This document shows, in pieces, positions 26,114-33,810 of a stretch of DNA of 64,000 bases. Each line of letters begins with the position of its first letter. Position 1 is the first letter of the stretch. The notes under the pieces were generated by a model, which saw only the letters and a list, made by a program, of their open reading frames with translations, was not told the origin of the DNA and did not search any database. Both the position numbers and the translations under genes were made by a program. Location of the stretch: assembly GCF_001021165.1 (NCBI RefSeq), contig NZ_AZAY01000023.1:62001-126000 (forward strand). The letters are read 5' to 3'. This DNA is from Marinitoga sp. 1197 (GTDB taxonomy: Bacteria > Thermotogota > Thermotogae > Petrotogales > Petrotogaceae).

Positions 26114-26132
26114 TTAGTTAAGCGCTTACACA
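26114..26132. promoter_or_regulatory. LacI-type operator 1 (GH4 side)
   Basis: TTAGTTAAGCGCTTACACA, with AAGCGCTT as the palindromic core. It lies immediately downstream of a minus-strand -10, so it covers the GH4 operon transcription start. Confidence 0.85.
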
Positions 26133-26137
26133 TTTGC

Positions 26138-26143
26138 ATTATA
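26138..26143 (-). promoter_or_regulatory. -10 of GH4 operon promoter
   Basis: Minus-strand TATAAT, about 63 nt upstream of the GH4 ATG and directly before operator 1. The -35 is not clear. Confidence 0.55.
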
Positions 26144-26378
26144 TAATATAAATTCATTTATTCAAAACATATTTTAAGCTGAATATTAGTTTTTAGAAGA
26201 TATTATAATTAAAAATCGTTTATTACGATAGAATTTCTTTTATTTTTATAAATTATAAAAATAATAAAAAATTACAATGAAAAATTAGAATTCCTTTGAT
26301 AATAATACGTAAGATACTATAAAAAACTATAATCAATATTAACTAGTCATTTTCAAATTTTTGTATTTTAATTATCTA

Positions 26379-26387
26379 TGATATTAT
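26379..26387 (+). promoter_or_regulatory. Extended -10 promoter of LacI/ABC/GH130 operon
   Basis: TGATATTAT is an extended -10 whose predicted start (about 26394) is inside operator 2. TTGTAT at 26361-26366 is a possible -35 with a short 15-nt spacer. Confidence 0.55.
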
Positions 26388-26391
26388 ATTA

Positions 26392-26410
26392 TTAGTTAAG
26401 CGCTTACACA
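26392..26410. promoter_or_regulatory. LacI-type operator 2 (regulator side)
   Basis: Exact copy of operator 1, ending 13 nt before the regulator ATG. Binding would give autorepression. Confidence 0.85.
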
Positions 26411-26423
26411 ACGAGGTGATAAT

Positions 26424-27413
26424 ATGGCAACAATAGAAGATGTTGCAAAGTTGGCTGGAACATCAATTGCAACAGTTTCTCGTGTATTAAACAATAAAGG
26501 AAAATTTTCAGAAAAAACAAAAATAAAGGTTTTAAAAGCTGTTGAAGAACTTAATTACAAACCTTCGAGTCAAGCAAAACATTTAGCAAAGGTAAAATAT
26601 GGTTTTAAAATAGGAGTTTTAATTAGTAATAGAATAAAAAATATATTAGAAAAAAGAAAAAATGAATATGGTGAAATGGATTTTTATTCTACAGTGTTAA
26701 AAGGAATATACGATGGAGCAAAAGAAAATAAAGCTGAAATAAGATTAATGACTTTTGATGAATTTATAAATCAAAAAAAAATATGCGATGGTATACTGAT
26801 TTTGGGTTCAGATAAAATTCCATTTGAGATTTTAGATTGCAAGATACATAAAGTTTTGATTGATAATTATATTATGGGTAAAAAAATAAATGCAATAATT
26901 TCAAATGGTTTTGATGGAGCATATTATGTTATAGATAAGATGATAAAAAGAGGGTATAAAAAAATTGTACATGTACACGGATCTTTAGAATTTTATGGTT
27001 TTAGGAGAAGGTTTGAAGGATATGAATTGGCAATGAAAAATAGTAATTTACTGCCTATAACTTATGAAGTTGCAGAAACTCAAAATTCTATAAATTATAT
27101 TATAGATTTAATCTTATCAAAAAATCCAGAAATAATTTTCACATCAAATGATCCAATTGCTGTAATGATTATAAATATTTTGAAAAAAAAGAAAATTAGA
27201 ATACCTGAGGACATACAAATAATAGGGTTTGATGATATTGTATTTTCCTCAACAGTTGAACCATCATTATCTACAGTAAAAGTTTTTAAGTATGAAATGG
27301 GAAATGTTGCATTGGAAAGAGTTATTGAACTTATTAATGGTAAAAATTTACATCCGTACGTAACTTCATTATTTACCGAATTTATAGAAAGAAAATCTAC
27401 AAAGGGGGTTTGA
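26424..27413 (+). CDS. LacI-family regulator of the GH4/GH130 locus
   Basis: A 329-residue regulator. The helix-turn-helix is ATIEDVAKLAGTSIATVSRV at residues 2-21, followed by a hinge and a sugar-sensing domain (conserved GFDDIVFSSTVEPSLSTV near the C-terminus). It very likely binds the two identical 19-bp operators in the divergent region and controls both operons, including itself. The ligand is presumably a product of the GH4 or GH130 pathway. The ATG has GAGGTGAT upstream, and the stop overlaps the ribosome site of the binding-protein gene. Confidence 0.92.
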   Translation: MATIEDVAKLAGTSIATVSRVLNNKGKFSEKTKIKVLKAVEELNYKPSSQAKHLAKVKYGFKIGVLISNRIKNILEKRKNEYGEMDFYSTVLKGIYDGAKENKAEIRLMTFDEFINQKKICDGILILGSDKIPFEILDCKIHKVLIDNYIMGKKINAIISNGFDGAYYVIDKMIKRGYKKIVHVHGSLEFYGFRRRFEGYELAMKNSNLLPITYEVAETQNSINYIIDLILSKNPEIIFTSNDPIAVMIINILKKKKIRIPEDIQIIGFDDIVFSSTVEPSLSTVKVFKYEMGNVALERVIELINGKNLHPYVTSLFTEFIERKSTKGV

Positions 27414-27415
27414 AA

Positions 27416-28666
27416 ATGAAAAAGTTATTATTCGTTTTATTCTTAACATTAATTATTATGTCATTTGCAAAAACAAAAATAGTATTTTGGACAGCGCCTA
27501 ATCCTAATCAAGAAGCATATTGGAAAAAGTTAGTTTCAGAGTATGAAAAATTAAATCCGGATATAGATATAGAATGGACTACTATTCCAGCAGCTGGAAG
27601 CTCTGAAGAAGCAATTTTAAGTGCTATAGCTTCGGGAAGAACACCTGATATATGTACTAATATTTTTTCTGGTTTTGCAGCACAATTAATTGAATTAGAT
27701 CAACTGGTTGAATTAAGTAAATTACCTGGTTTTGATGAGGTAGTTTCACAAAGAAAAATGAATGATATTATAAAAGGTTGGAAATTTATGGGTAAAAGTT
27801 ATGTTTTACCTATATATTCAAATCCTATATTAATGTGGTGGCGAAAGGATATATTACAGGAATATGGATTTAAAAAACCTCCTAGAACGTATTCTGAAAT
27901 TTATGAACTTTCAAAAAAATTTGTTGTTCCAAAAGAAAAATATACTATGAGAGTAGTTGCAGGGAGAAATTGGTGGGATAGATGGTTTGATTATATTACT
28001 TATTATTATGCTGCAAGTGAAGGAAAACCTTATATAGATTTAAAAAAGTATCGTGCAGTATATAATAACGACGCGGGGATAAAAGTAGCTAAGTTTTTTG
28101 AAACAATGTTTAAAAATAAATGGACAGCTGTTGATTTAGGTAATGCTCCTTTATATAACGGTGTGATAATTGGAAGTTTAAAAGGTCCATGGGAAATACC
28201 ATATGCAGAAAATCAGTTCCCAGAAATAATAAAAAATATTACTATAACTCCACCAGTAGTTCCAGATAATTATCCAAATGACAAACCTATTTACACTTTT
28301 GCAGATACTAAAGGATTAGTTATATTTAAAAGTTCCAAACATCAAAAAGAAGCATGGGATTTTGTAAAATGGGTATATTCTAATCCGGAAAATGATAAAT
28401 TATGGTTAGAAATGACAAAGATGCCACCTGCAAGGTCAGATTTGCTAAAGAATCCACTTTTTAAAGATTTTTTTGATAAAAATCCTTTAGCTGCTGAGTA
28501 TGCAAAATATGTTGGATATGCAATACCTCCAGCTTTAATTTCGAAAACAGTAGATGTGCAGGATGAAATGACTTATAGTTTAATAGAACCTATTATGTAT
28601 GGAAAAGCAAATGCAGAAGATGCTGTAAAAAATTCTGTGAAAAAAATTAATAGAATAATATGGTGA
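27416..28666 (+). CDS. Sugar ABC transporter substrate-binding protein
   Basis: About 416 residues with a Sec signal peptide (MKKLLFVLFLTLIIMSFA). The mature protein begins KTKIVFWTAPNPNQEAYWKK, the usual first strand of family 1 extracellular solute-binding proteins. Trp-rich regions (NPILMWWRKD, GRNWWDRWFDY) suggest oligosaccharide stacking. ATG 27416 is preferred over an upstream TTG at 27410. The ligand is unknown; GH130 and GH4 nearby suggest manno- or uronic-acid-containing oligosaccharides. Permeases follow after 4 nt. Confidence 0.92.
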   Translation: MKKLLFVLFLTLIIMSFAKTKIVFWTAPNPNQEAYWKKLVSEYEKLNPDIDIEWTTIPAAGSSEEAILSAIASGRTPDICTNIFSGFAAQLIELDQLVELSKLPGFDEVVSQRKMNDIIKGWKFMGKSYVLPIYSNPILMWWRKDILQEYGFKKPPRTYSEIYELSKKFVVPKEKYTMRVVAGRNWWDRWFDYITYYYAASEGKPYIDLKKYRAVYNNDAGIKVAKFFETMFKNKWTAVDLGNAPLYNGVIIGSLKGPWEIPYAENQFPEIIKNITITPPVVPDNYPNDKPIYTFADTKGLVIFKSSKHQKEAWDFVKWVYSNPENDKLWLEMTKMPPARSDLLKNPLFKDFFDKNPLAAEYAKYVGYAIPPALISKTVDVQDEMTYSLIEPIMYGKANAEDAVKNSVKKINRIIW

Positions 28667-28670
28667 TTAT

Positions 28671-29549
28671 ATGACAAAAAATATAAGAAAAAGAGAAGCC
28701 CGAAAGGGGCTTCTTATATCCTCAACATACCTTGTATATGCGGCTATTTTTTGGGGATATCCATTTGTATGGCTTGTAATTTTAGCTTTTTCCAGATGGC
28801 GATATGTAGGCTCCCCCAGATTTGCAGGTTTTAGAAATTTTTTAAGAGTATTATATGATCCTATATTCTGGAAAGCTTTTTTTAATGTATTAAATTTTTT
28901 AATGTATTATATTCCCATTGTATTAATTTTTTCTTTATTGTTTGCATTGGCTTTGAGTAAAATAAAATATGGGAAAACATTTGTAGCCTTATCCTTTTTA
29001 GTAGCAAATATATCTTCTGGTGTAGCTTATTCAATAATGTTTTCTAAATTGTTTGCTGAAAATGGTCCTTTAAATCAGATAATCTATAAATTATTCAATA
29101 CAACTATTCCATGGTTTACAAGTCCTCAATTAGCAATGTTTTCCATTTCATTAATTGTTGTATGGAAATTTATAGGTTATTATGGTTTGATATTATATGC
29201 TGGTATAATAAGTATTCCAAACAATATATATGAAGCTGCAGAATTAGATGGAGCAAATAAATATGTTAAATTTTTTAAAATAACATTGCCACTGTTAAAT
29301 CCCTCAATAGTTATGGTTTTAGTTTTTGCAATATCATTATCTTTTGGGATATTTACTGAACCATATATGATTACAGGTGGTGGTCCCATGAGAAGTACTT
29401 TAATGCCAATGATGGTAATGTATACATCAGCCTTTCAAAAGTTGGATCCAACATATGCAGCAACAATGTCTATATTTACTGCTATATTTAGTTTTGTCAT
29501 TATCTGGATAACAAGAAAATTATTGGAAAGAGAAGTTGATATAGTATGA
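28671..29549 (+). CDS. Sugar ABC transporter permease, MalF type
   Basis: A 292-residue CUT1 permease with six predicted helices. The EAA motif is EAAELDGANKYVKFFKITLP (about residues 186-205). Unusually, a GC-rich hairpin (28694-28714) is embedded in codons ~9-15. In the other two importer operons of this window the equivalent hairpin lies between genes. The gene starts 4 nt after the binding-protein stop and overlaps the next permease by 4 nt. Confidence 0.92.
   Translation: MTKNIRKREARKGLLISSTYLVYAAIFWGYPFVWLVILAFSRWRYVGSPRFAGFRNFLRVLYDPIFWKAFFNVLNFLMYYIPIVLIFSLLFALALSKIKYGKTFVALSFLVANISSGVAYSIMFSKLFAENGPLNQIIYKLFNTTIPWFTSPQLAMFSISLIVVWKFIGYYGLILYAGIISIPNNIYEAAELDGANKYVKFFKITLPLLNPSIVMVLVFAISLSFGIFTEPYMITGGGPMRSTLMPMMVMYTSAFQKLDPTYAATMSIFTAIFSFVIIWITRKLLEREVDIV
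28694..28714 (+). terminator. Intragenic hairpin at start of permease gene
   Basis: AGAAGCCC/GGGCTTCT with a GAAAG loop, within the first 15 codons of the permease. No U-run follows, so an mRNA-processing or stabilising role is more likely than termination. Confidence 0.6.
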
Positions 29550-30364
29550 AAAAAATACGTGTTATAATTTTTCATATAATAATGTTTTCATTGTCATTAT
29601 TATGGCTATATCCATATATCTGGCTATTTATGTCCTCTCTAAAGCCTTCAAATGAAATATATACAAGATTTTGGCCAACGCATTTTACATTAGAGCATTT
29701 TAAATTTATATTAGAAAGTGCAAAAAAAATGCAAAGACCTTTTATACGTGCGTTTTTTAATAGTTTGTTTATTTCATTAACTGTAACTATTTCTGTTGTG
29801 TTAACATCAGCAATAATTTCTTATGCATTAGCTAAGCTAAGATTTAGAGGTAGAGATAAAATATTTGATTTTCTAATTTTTCAAATGGTATTTCCCGGAT
29901 TTATGTTTACTATTCCACTTTATATTTTGATAAGAAATTTAGGATTATTGAATACTTATTCTGCTCTTATATTACCAAGTTTAATGAGCGGATGGGGAAT
30001 TTTTATGTTAACACAGAGTTATAGAAGTACTCCAAATGATTATATTGAGGCTGCAAAAATGGATGGCGCTACTGATTTATGGATAATTTTTAAAATAATG
30101 ATGCCTTTAAATAAATCAGCACTTTCTATAATTTCATTATTTACATTTATAGGTATATGGGATAATTTTATGTGGCCATTAATTGTAATGAAGGATTATA
30201 ATAAAATGCCATTGTCTGTTTTATTGGCAAGTTTTAATCATGAATATGGTGCATATATTGGTCCAATATTAGCAGGTTCTGTTATACAAACTATTCCTAT
30301 GGTCATTCTGTTTTTAATATTTAGAAAATACTTCTTACAAGGAATTTCAATTACATTAAAGTGA
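29546..30364 (+). CDS. Sugar ABC transporter permease, MalG type
   Basis: A 272-residue CUT1 permease with six predicted helices. The EAA motif is EAAKMDGATDLWIIFKIMMP (about residues 169-188), with the usual C-terminal basic tail (FRKYFLQGISITLK). It overlaps the MalF-type gene by 4 nt and is followed 10 nt later by the GH130 gene. No ATPase is encoded in this operon, so it must use one encoded elsewhere, as is common for CUT1 systems sharing MsmK/MalK-like subunits. Confidence 0.92.
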   Translation: MKKIRVIIFHIIMFSLSLLWLYPYIWLFMSSLKPSNEIYTRFWPTHFTLEHFKFILESAKKMQRPFIRAFFNSLFISLTVTISVVLTSAIISYALAKLRFRGRDKIFDFLIFQMVFPGFMFTIPLYILIRNLGLLNTYSALILPSLMSGWGIFMLTQSYRSTPNDYIEAAKMDGATDLWIIFKIMMPLNKSALSIISLFTFIGIWDNFMWPLIVMKDYNKMPLSVLLASFNHEYGAYIGPILAGSVIQTIPMVILFLIFRKYFLQGISITLK

Positions 30365-30374
30365 GGTGTTTTAA

Positions 30375-31259
30375 TTGGAACTAAAATTAAAAAGGCATCC
30401 ATTAAATCCGTTATTTTCACCAAACCCAAATCATTTGTGGGAATCAAGATTTGTATTTAATCCAGCAGTAGTATATGACGGAGATTTGTTTCATATGCTA
30501 TACAGAGCACAAGGTGAAGATATGGTATCAAGGATAGGATATGCTGTTAGTACAGATGGAATACATTTTAACAGAATGGAAAAACCCGTATTTGAACCTG
30601 AAGATATAAGTGAGATGTATGGTGTTGAAGATCCGAGGTTAACTTATATTGATGGGAAATATTATATGTGTTACACAGCATATTCACCCACTAATATAAG
30701 TGTTGCTTTAGCATCAACAACAAATTTCTTTAATTGGGAAAGATATGGAATTGTTTTGCCAGAATCTCCAAATAAAGATGCTGGAATTTTATCAGAGAAA
30801 ATAAATGATAAATATGTAATGTTTCACAGATTGGAACCAGACATTTGGTTAGCTTTCTCAGATGATTTAGTTCATTGGGGTGATTATATAAGTATTGCTA
30901 AACCCAGAGAAGGTTATTGGGATGATTTAAAAATAGGTATAGCTGGGCCACCATTAAAAACAGAATACGGATGGTTGTTGCTTTATCATGGGGTTCAAAA
31001 AGCTCCACGAAATATTTATAGATTAGGATTTATGTTGTTAGATCTGGAAGATCCAACAAAAGTTTTAAAGAGAAGTGAAAAACCTATATTAGAGCCAGAA
31101 GAACCATGGGAAAAGTTTGGTGGAGTACCTATGGTAGTATTTTCTGATGCAATGGTAGAATATAATGATCAATATTATATTTATTACGGGGCTGCTGATA
31201 ATTATATTGCATTAGCCACTATAACAAAAGAAGAAGTTTATAAATGGATTAAAGAATAA
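30375..31259 (+). CDS. GH130 glycoside phosphorylase/mannosidase
   Basis: A 294-residue five-bladed propeller enzyme of family GH130, which phosphorolyses (or hydrolyses) beta-mannosides in the cytosol. Characteristic segments: NPAVVYDGDLFHMLYRA, YGVEDPRLTYIDGKYYM with the catalytic Asp, and WDDLKIGIAGPPLKTEYGWL. The start is TTG at 30375, with GAGGTG upstream; no ATG is close by. It is the last gene of the importer operon, so it should process the imported sugar. Mannoside specificity is inferred from the family. Confidence 0.9.
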   Translation: MELKLKRHPLNPLFSPNPNHLWESRFVFNPAVVYDGDLFHMLYRAQGEDMVSRIGYAVSTDGIHFNRMEKPVFEPEDISEMYGVEDPRLTYIDGKYYMCYTAYSPTNISVALASTTNFFNWERYGIVLPESPNKDAGILSEKINDKYVMFHRLEPDIWLAFSDDLVHWGDYISIAKPREGYWDDLKIGIAGPPLKTEYGWLLLYHGVQKAPRNIYRLGFMLLDLEDPTKVLKRSEKPILEPEEPWEKFGGVPMVVFSDAMVEYNDQYYIYYGAADNYIALATITKEEVYKWIKE

Positions 31260-31276
31260 GGCCCATAATGGGCCTT
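31258..31276. terminator. Terminator of GH130 operon
   Basis: AAGGCCCAT/ATGGGCCTT, a 9-bp stem overlapping the last two bases of the GH130 stop codon. Little U-run; it lies between convergent genes. Confidence 0.7.
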
Positions 31277-31279
31277 ATA

Positions 31280-31645
31280 TTAATGATTATGAAATTTTTC
31301 TTTTACTTCATATTCTCTATCAAATAGCTTTTGTTCTTTTAAATCATTTATAATTTCTTCAACAGTTCCATCAGCACCTCTAATTACATGAATTCCGAGT
31401 TGTTCGAAAAATGTAATTGCTCTTCCTCCAATCCCTCTGGCTATAAGAAGACTAATACCTTCTTTATGCAAGTAATTTGGTATATCCCCAGGTCCATGTT
31501 CTTCTAAAGGATTTTTTATTATACTTAATTTGTACTCACCATTTTCCTTGAGAATAATAAAGGCAAAGTATGGTGCATGTCCAAAATGTTCGCTGATTTT
31601 AGAATTTTTTCCATCATCGTTTAATACAGGAATCGCTATTTTCAT
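31280..31645 (-). CDS. NifX/NifB-like (dinitrogenase FeMo-cofactor family) protein
   Basis: About 121 residues from ATG 31645 (MKIAIPVLNDDGKNSKISEH). It belongs to the small NifX/NafY/C-terminal NifB family of RNase-H-like proteins that bind metal-sulphur cofactors. In Thermotogota such proteins (TM1290 type) occur without nitrogenase. The conserved EHFGHAPYFAF and ARGIGGRAITFF segments are visible. An in-frame upstream ATG (31687) lacks a ribosome site, whereas GGAGGGA precedes the chosen one. It is a single gene, possibly for iron-sulphur or molybdenum handling; function unproven. Confidence 0.85.
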   Translation of the reverse strand: MKIAIPVLNDDGKNSKISEHFGHAPYFAFIILKENGEYKLSIIKNPLEEHGPGDIPNYLHKEGISLLIARGIGGRAITFFEQLGIHVIRGADGTVEEIINDLKEQKLFDREYEVKEKFHNH

Positions 31646-31737
31646 TATTTCCCTCCTTGACATATATGTTTTAAATATATATTTCAATTAATATTATAAA
31701 CTGATTTTTTTATTTTTATATGAGAATAAAATAACAA

Positions 31738-32295
31738 TTATATTTCAATTTCTTTTACATAACGAGCAATTATATCTATTTCATAATTAACAAATTCATT
31801 TATTTTCAAATATCGTAGGTTTGTATTTTTATATGTATGTTCTATTACCTGTATTTCAAACGAATCCAGATCTTTTTTTGCAATCGTTAAACTAATACCA
31901 TTAATTGTAATAGCTCCTTTGTTAGCAATAGCCCATTTTTCTGTTGGGATTTTAAATTTCATCCAGTATGTATTTGAAGATTTTTTAATACCTAAAAATT
32001 TGATTATTCCATCAACATGCCCGGTAACAATATGCCCACCAAGAAAATCAGTTAATCGCAAAGCCCTTTCGAGATTAACTATTTTATTATTGTAATATTT
32101 TAAATTTGTTTTTATATATGTTTCCTCGCCTATTGAAAAATAAAGTTTATTATTATCAATTCTTTCTACAGTTAAGCAAACACCGTTAATAGCAATGCTT
32201 TCGCCTAATTGAACATCTTTAAAGGGATTATCTATAATAACTGATTTATTTGCAATGCGAATTTTTGCTAGTTGTTGTATTATTCCTGTAAACAA
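31738..32295 (-). CDS. ribE: Riboflavin synthase, alpha subunit
   Basis: About 185 residues from TTG 32295 (MFTGIIQQLAKI), which has GGGAG 8 nt upstream. A start at 32310 is less likely, because MFTGII is the conserved N-terminus. The two lumazine-binding domain copies are evident: IAINGVCLTVERID and later ITINGISLTIAKKD. It dismutates 6,7-dimethyl-8-ribityllumazine to riboflavin. It overlaps the ribD end by 16 nt and is the last gene of the riboflavin operon. Confidence 0.95.
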   Translation of the reverse strand: MFTGIIQQLAKIRIANKSVIIDNPFKDVQLGESIAINGVCLTVERIDNNKLYFSIGEETYIKTNLKYYNNKIVNLERALRLTDFLGGHIVTGHVDGIIKFLGIKKSSNTYWMKFKIPTEKWAIANKGAITINGISLTIAKKDLDSFEIQVIEHTYKNTNLRYLKINEFVNYEIDIIARYVKEIEI

Positions 32296-33341
32296 GGTAT
32301 CAACTCCCAATATATATTATTATCAATTTTTTTACTTTTAACAGGTTTGAATTTTATAGAATCTTTTATATTATTAATTTTTAATTTATTGAAAGGAGAA
32401 ATGCCGTTACCAATAATCTTAGGAGAATAAAAAACATGAATTTTATCGACAAGATTATTTTTTAAAAATAAGGATAGAATTGTCGCACCACCTTCAACTA
32501 AAATGCTGTCTATTCCTTTTTCATATAAAATATTCAATATCTTATTTATATTTGTTTCATTTATTATCTCCGTATTTTTATGTTTTGGAGCAACTTTAAG
32601 AATAGAAAAAATTATATTTTCTCCTTTTTCAGTAAAAATATTTAAATTTTTATTATAAAAAATTCCTTCTTTATCTAAAATAATTCTTATCGGTTTTCTT
32701 CCGTTTTTTATTCTGCAGGTTAATTTTGGATTATCATATATTAATGTATTGGCTCCAACCAAAATTGCTGAATAATAATTCCGCAATTTATGAACTAATT
32801 TTCTTGATTTTTCATTGGATATCCATTTTGAATCAAAATTTTTCGAAGCGATAAAGCCATCCATAGTCATTGCGAATTTTAGGGCAATAAAAGGCCTTTT
32901 TTTATTAACGTAAGTAATAAAAATCTCATTTAATTCTTTTATTTCATTTTCTAAAATACTGAATTTTACATTTATTCCATTTTCTTTTAAAATTTTTACT
33001 CCATTTCCGTTGACTAATGGATTAGGATCTAACATCCCTATATAAACTTCTTTGAAGCCTTCTTTTGCCAATCTGTTTGCACAAGGTGGGGTTTTTCCAA
33101 AATGAGAACATGGTTCTAAAGTTACATACATTGTAGCTCCTTTTATATCAATCTTTTTTTCTTTAGCATTATCAATAGCTACAATTTCCGCATGTCTTCC
33201 ACCATAGTATTCATGATAACCTTTTGATATAACTTTTCCATTTTTTACTATAATAGCTCCAACTAAAGGATTTGGGTTTACTTTTCCAATTCCTTTTTTA
33301 GCCTCTTTTATTGCTAATTTCATAAAATATTCATGATTCAT
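32280..33341 (-). CDS. ribD: Riboflavin-specific deaminase/reductase
   Basis: A 353-residue bifunctional enzyme. The N-terminal cytidine-deaminase-like domain has the zinc motif GGRHAEIVAI and LEPCSHFGKTPPCANRL. The C-terminal reductase domain (about residue 145 onward, KRPFIALKFAMTMDGFIASK) has VLVEGGATILSLFL-type ending (here ILVEGG). It converts the pyrimidine intermediate from GTP in two steps. It sits between ribH and ribE; the gap to ribH is 4 nt. Confidence 0.96.
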   Translation of the reverse strand: MNHEYFMKLAIKEAKKGIGKVNPNPLVGAIIVKNGKVISKGYHEYYGGRHAEIVAIDNAKEKKIDIKGATMYVTLEPCSHFGKTPPCANRLAKEGFKEVYIGMLDPNPLVNGNGVKILKENGINVKFSILENEIKELNEIFITYVNKKRPFIALKFAMTMDGFIASKNFDSKWISNEKSRKLVHKLRNYYSAILVGANTLIYDNPKLTCRIKNGRKPIRIILDKEGIFYNKNLNIFTEKGENIIFSILKVAPKHKNTEIINETNINKILNILYEKGIDSILVEGGATILSLFLKNNLVDKIHVFYSPKIIGNGISPFNKLKINNIKDSIKFKPVKSKKIDNNIYWELIPCLQE

Positions 33342-33345
33342 AAAA

Positions 33346-33810
33346 TCACTCTTTCAAGATTTTATTCAGATTAGCCATTTCTAATGCTGCCATTGCAGCT
33401 TCAAATCCCTTATTTCCTGCTTTAGCACCTGATCTATCTATGCTTTGTTCAAGCGTTTCTGAGGTTACTATTCCAAAAGTAATTGGTACATCAGACATCA
33501 AATTCAATTGAGCAATTCCTTTTGAAACTTCATTAGATACAACTTCAAAATGATATGTTTCACCTCTAATTACCACACCTAAAGCTATAATTGCATCGTA
33601 ATTCTTTTTTATTAATTTTTTTACTACAAAAGGAATTTCAAAAGCACCTGGAACTTTAAAAATATCGATATTATTTTCTTCTACATTATGCCTTTTTAAA
33701 GCGTCCAGAGATCCATCTAATAATTTTTCAGAGAAAAATGAATTGAATCTTGAAACTACAATGCCAAATTTCAAATTCTTTCCATCAAAGATTCCTTCTA
33801 TAACCTTCAT
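33346..33810 (-). CDS. ribH: 6,7-dimethyl-8-ribityllumazine synthase
   Basis: A 154-residue lumazine synthase that forms the icosahedral or pentameric enzyme of riboflavin synthesis. Motifs include FGIVVSRFNSFFSEKLLDG, VPGAFEIPFVVKKL and VIRGETYHFEVV with the catalytic His. The last residues are basic/acidic helix, as usual. The gene directly follows ribBA, with the stop and ATG adjacent. Confidence 0.97.
   Translation of the reverse strand: MKVIEGIFDGKNLKFGIVVSRFNSFFSEKLLDGSLDALKRHNVEENNIDIFKVPGAFEIPFVVKKLIKKNYDAIIALGVVIRGETYHFEVVSNEVSKGIAQLNLMSDVPITFGIVTSETLEQSIDRSGAKAGNKGFEAAMAALEMANLNKILKE

Larger units (their letters stand above)
26085..26423. promoter_or_regulatory. Divergent control region with twin LacI operators
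   Basis: This is a 339-bp region between the GH4 operon (minus) and the LacI/ABC/GH130 operon (plus). It holds two identical 19-bp operators, TTAGTTAAGCGCTTACACA, at 26114-26132 and 26392-26410, in the same orientation and 278 bp apart. No ORF lies between them; the centre is AT-rich. Confidence 0.9.
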
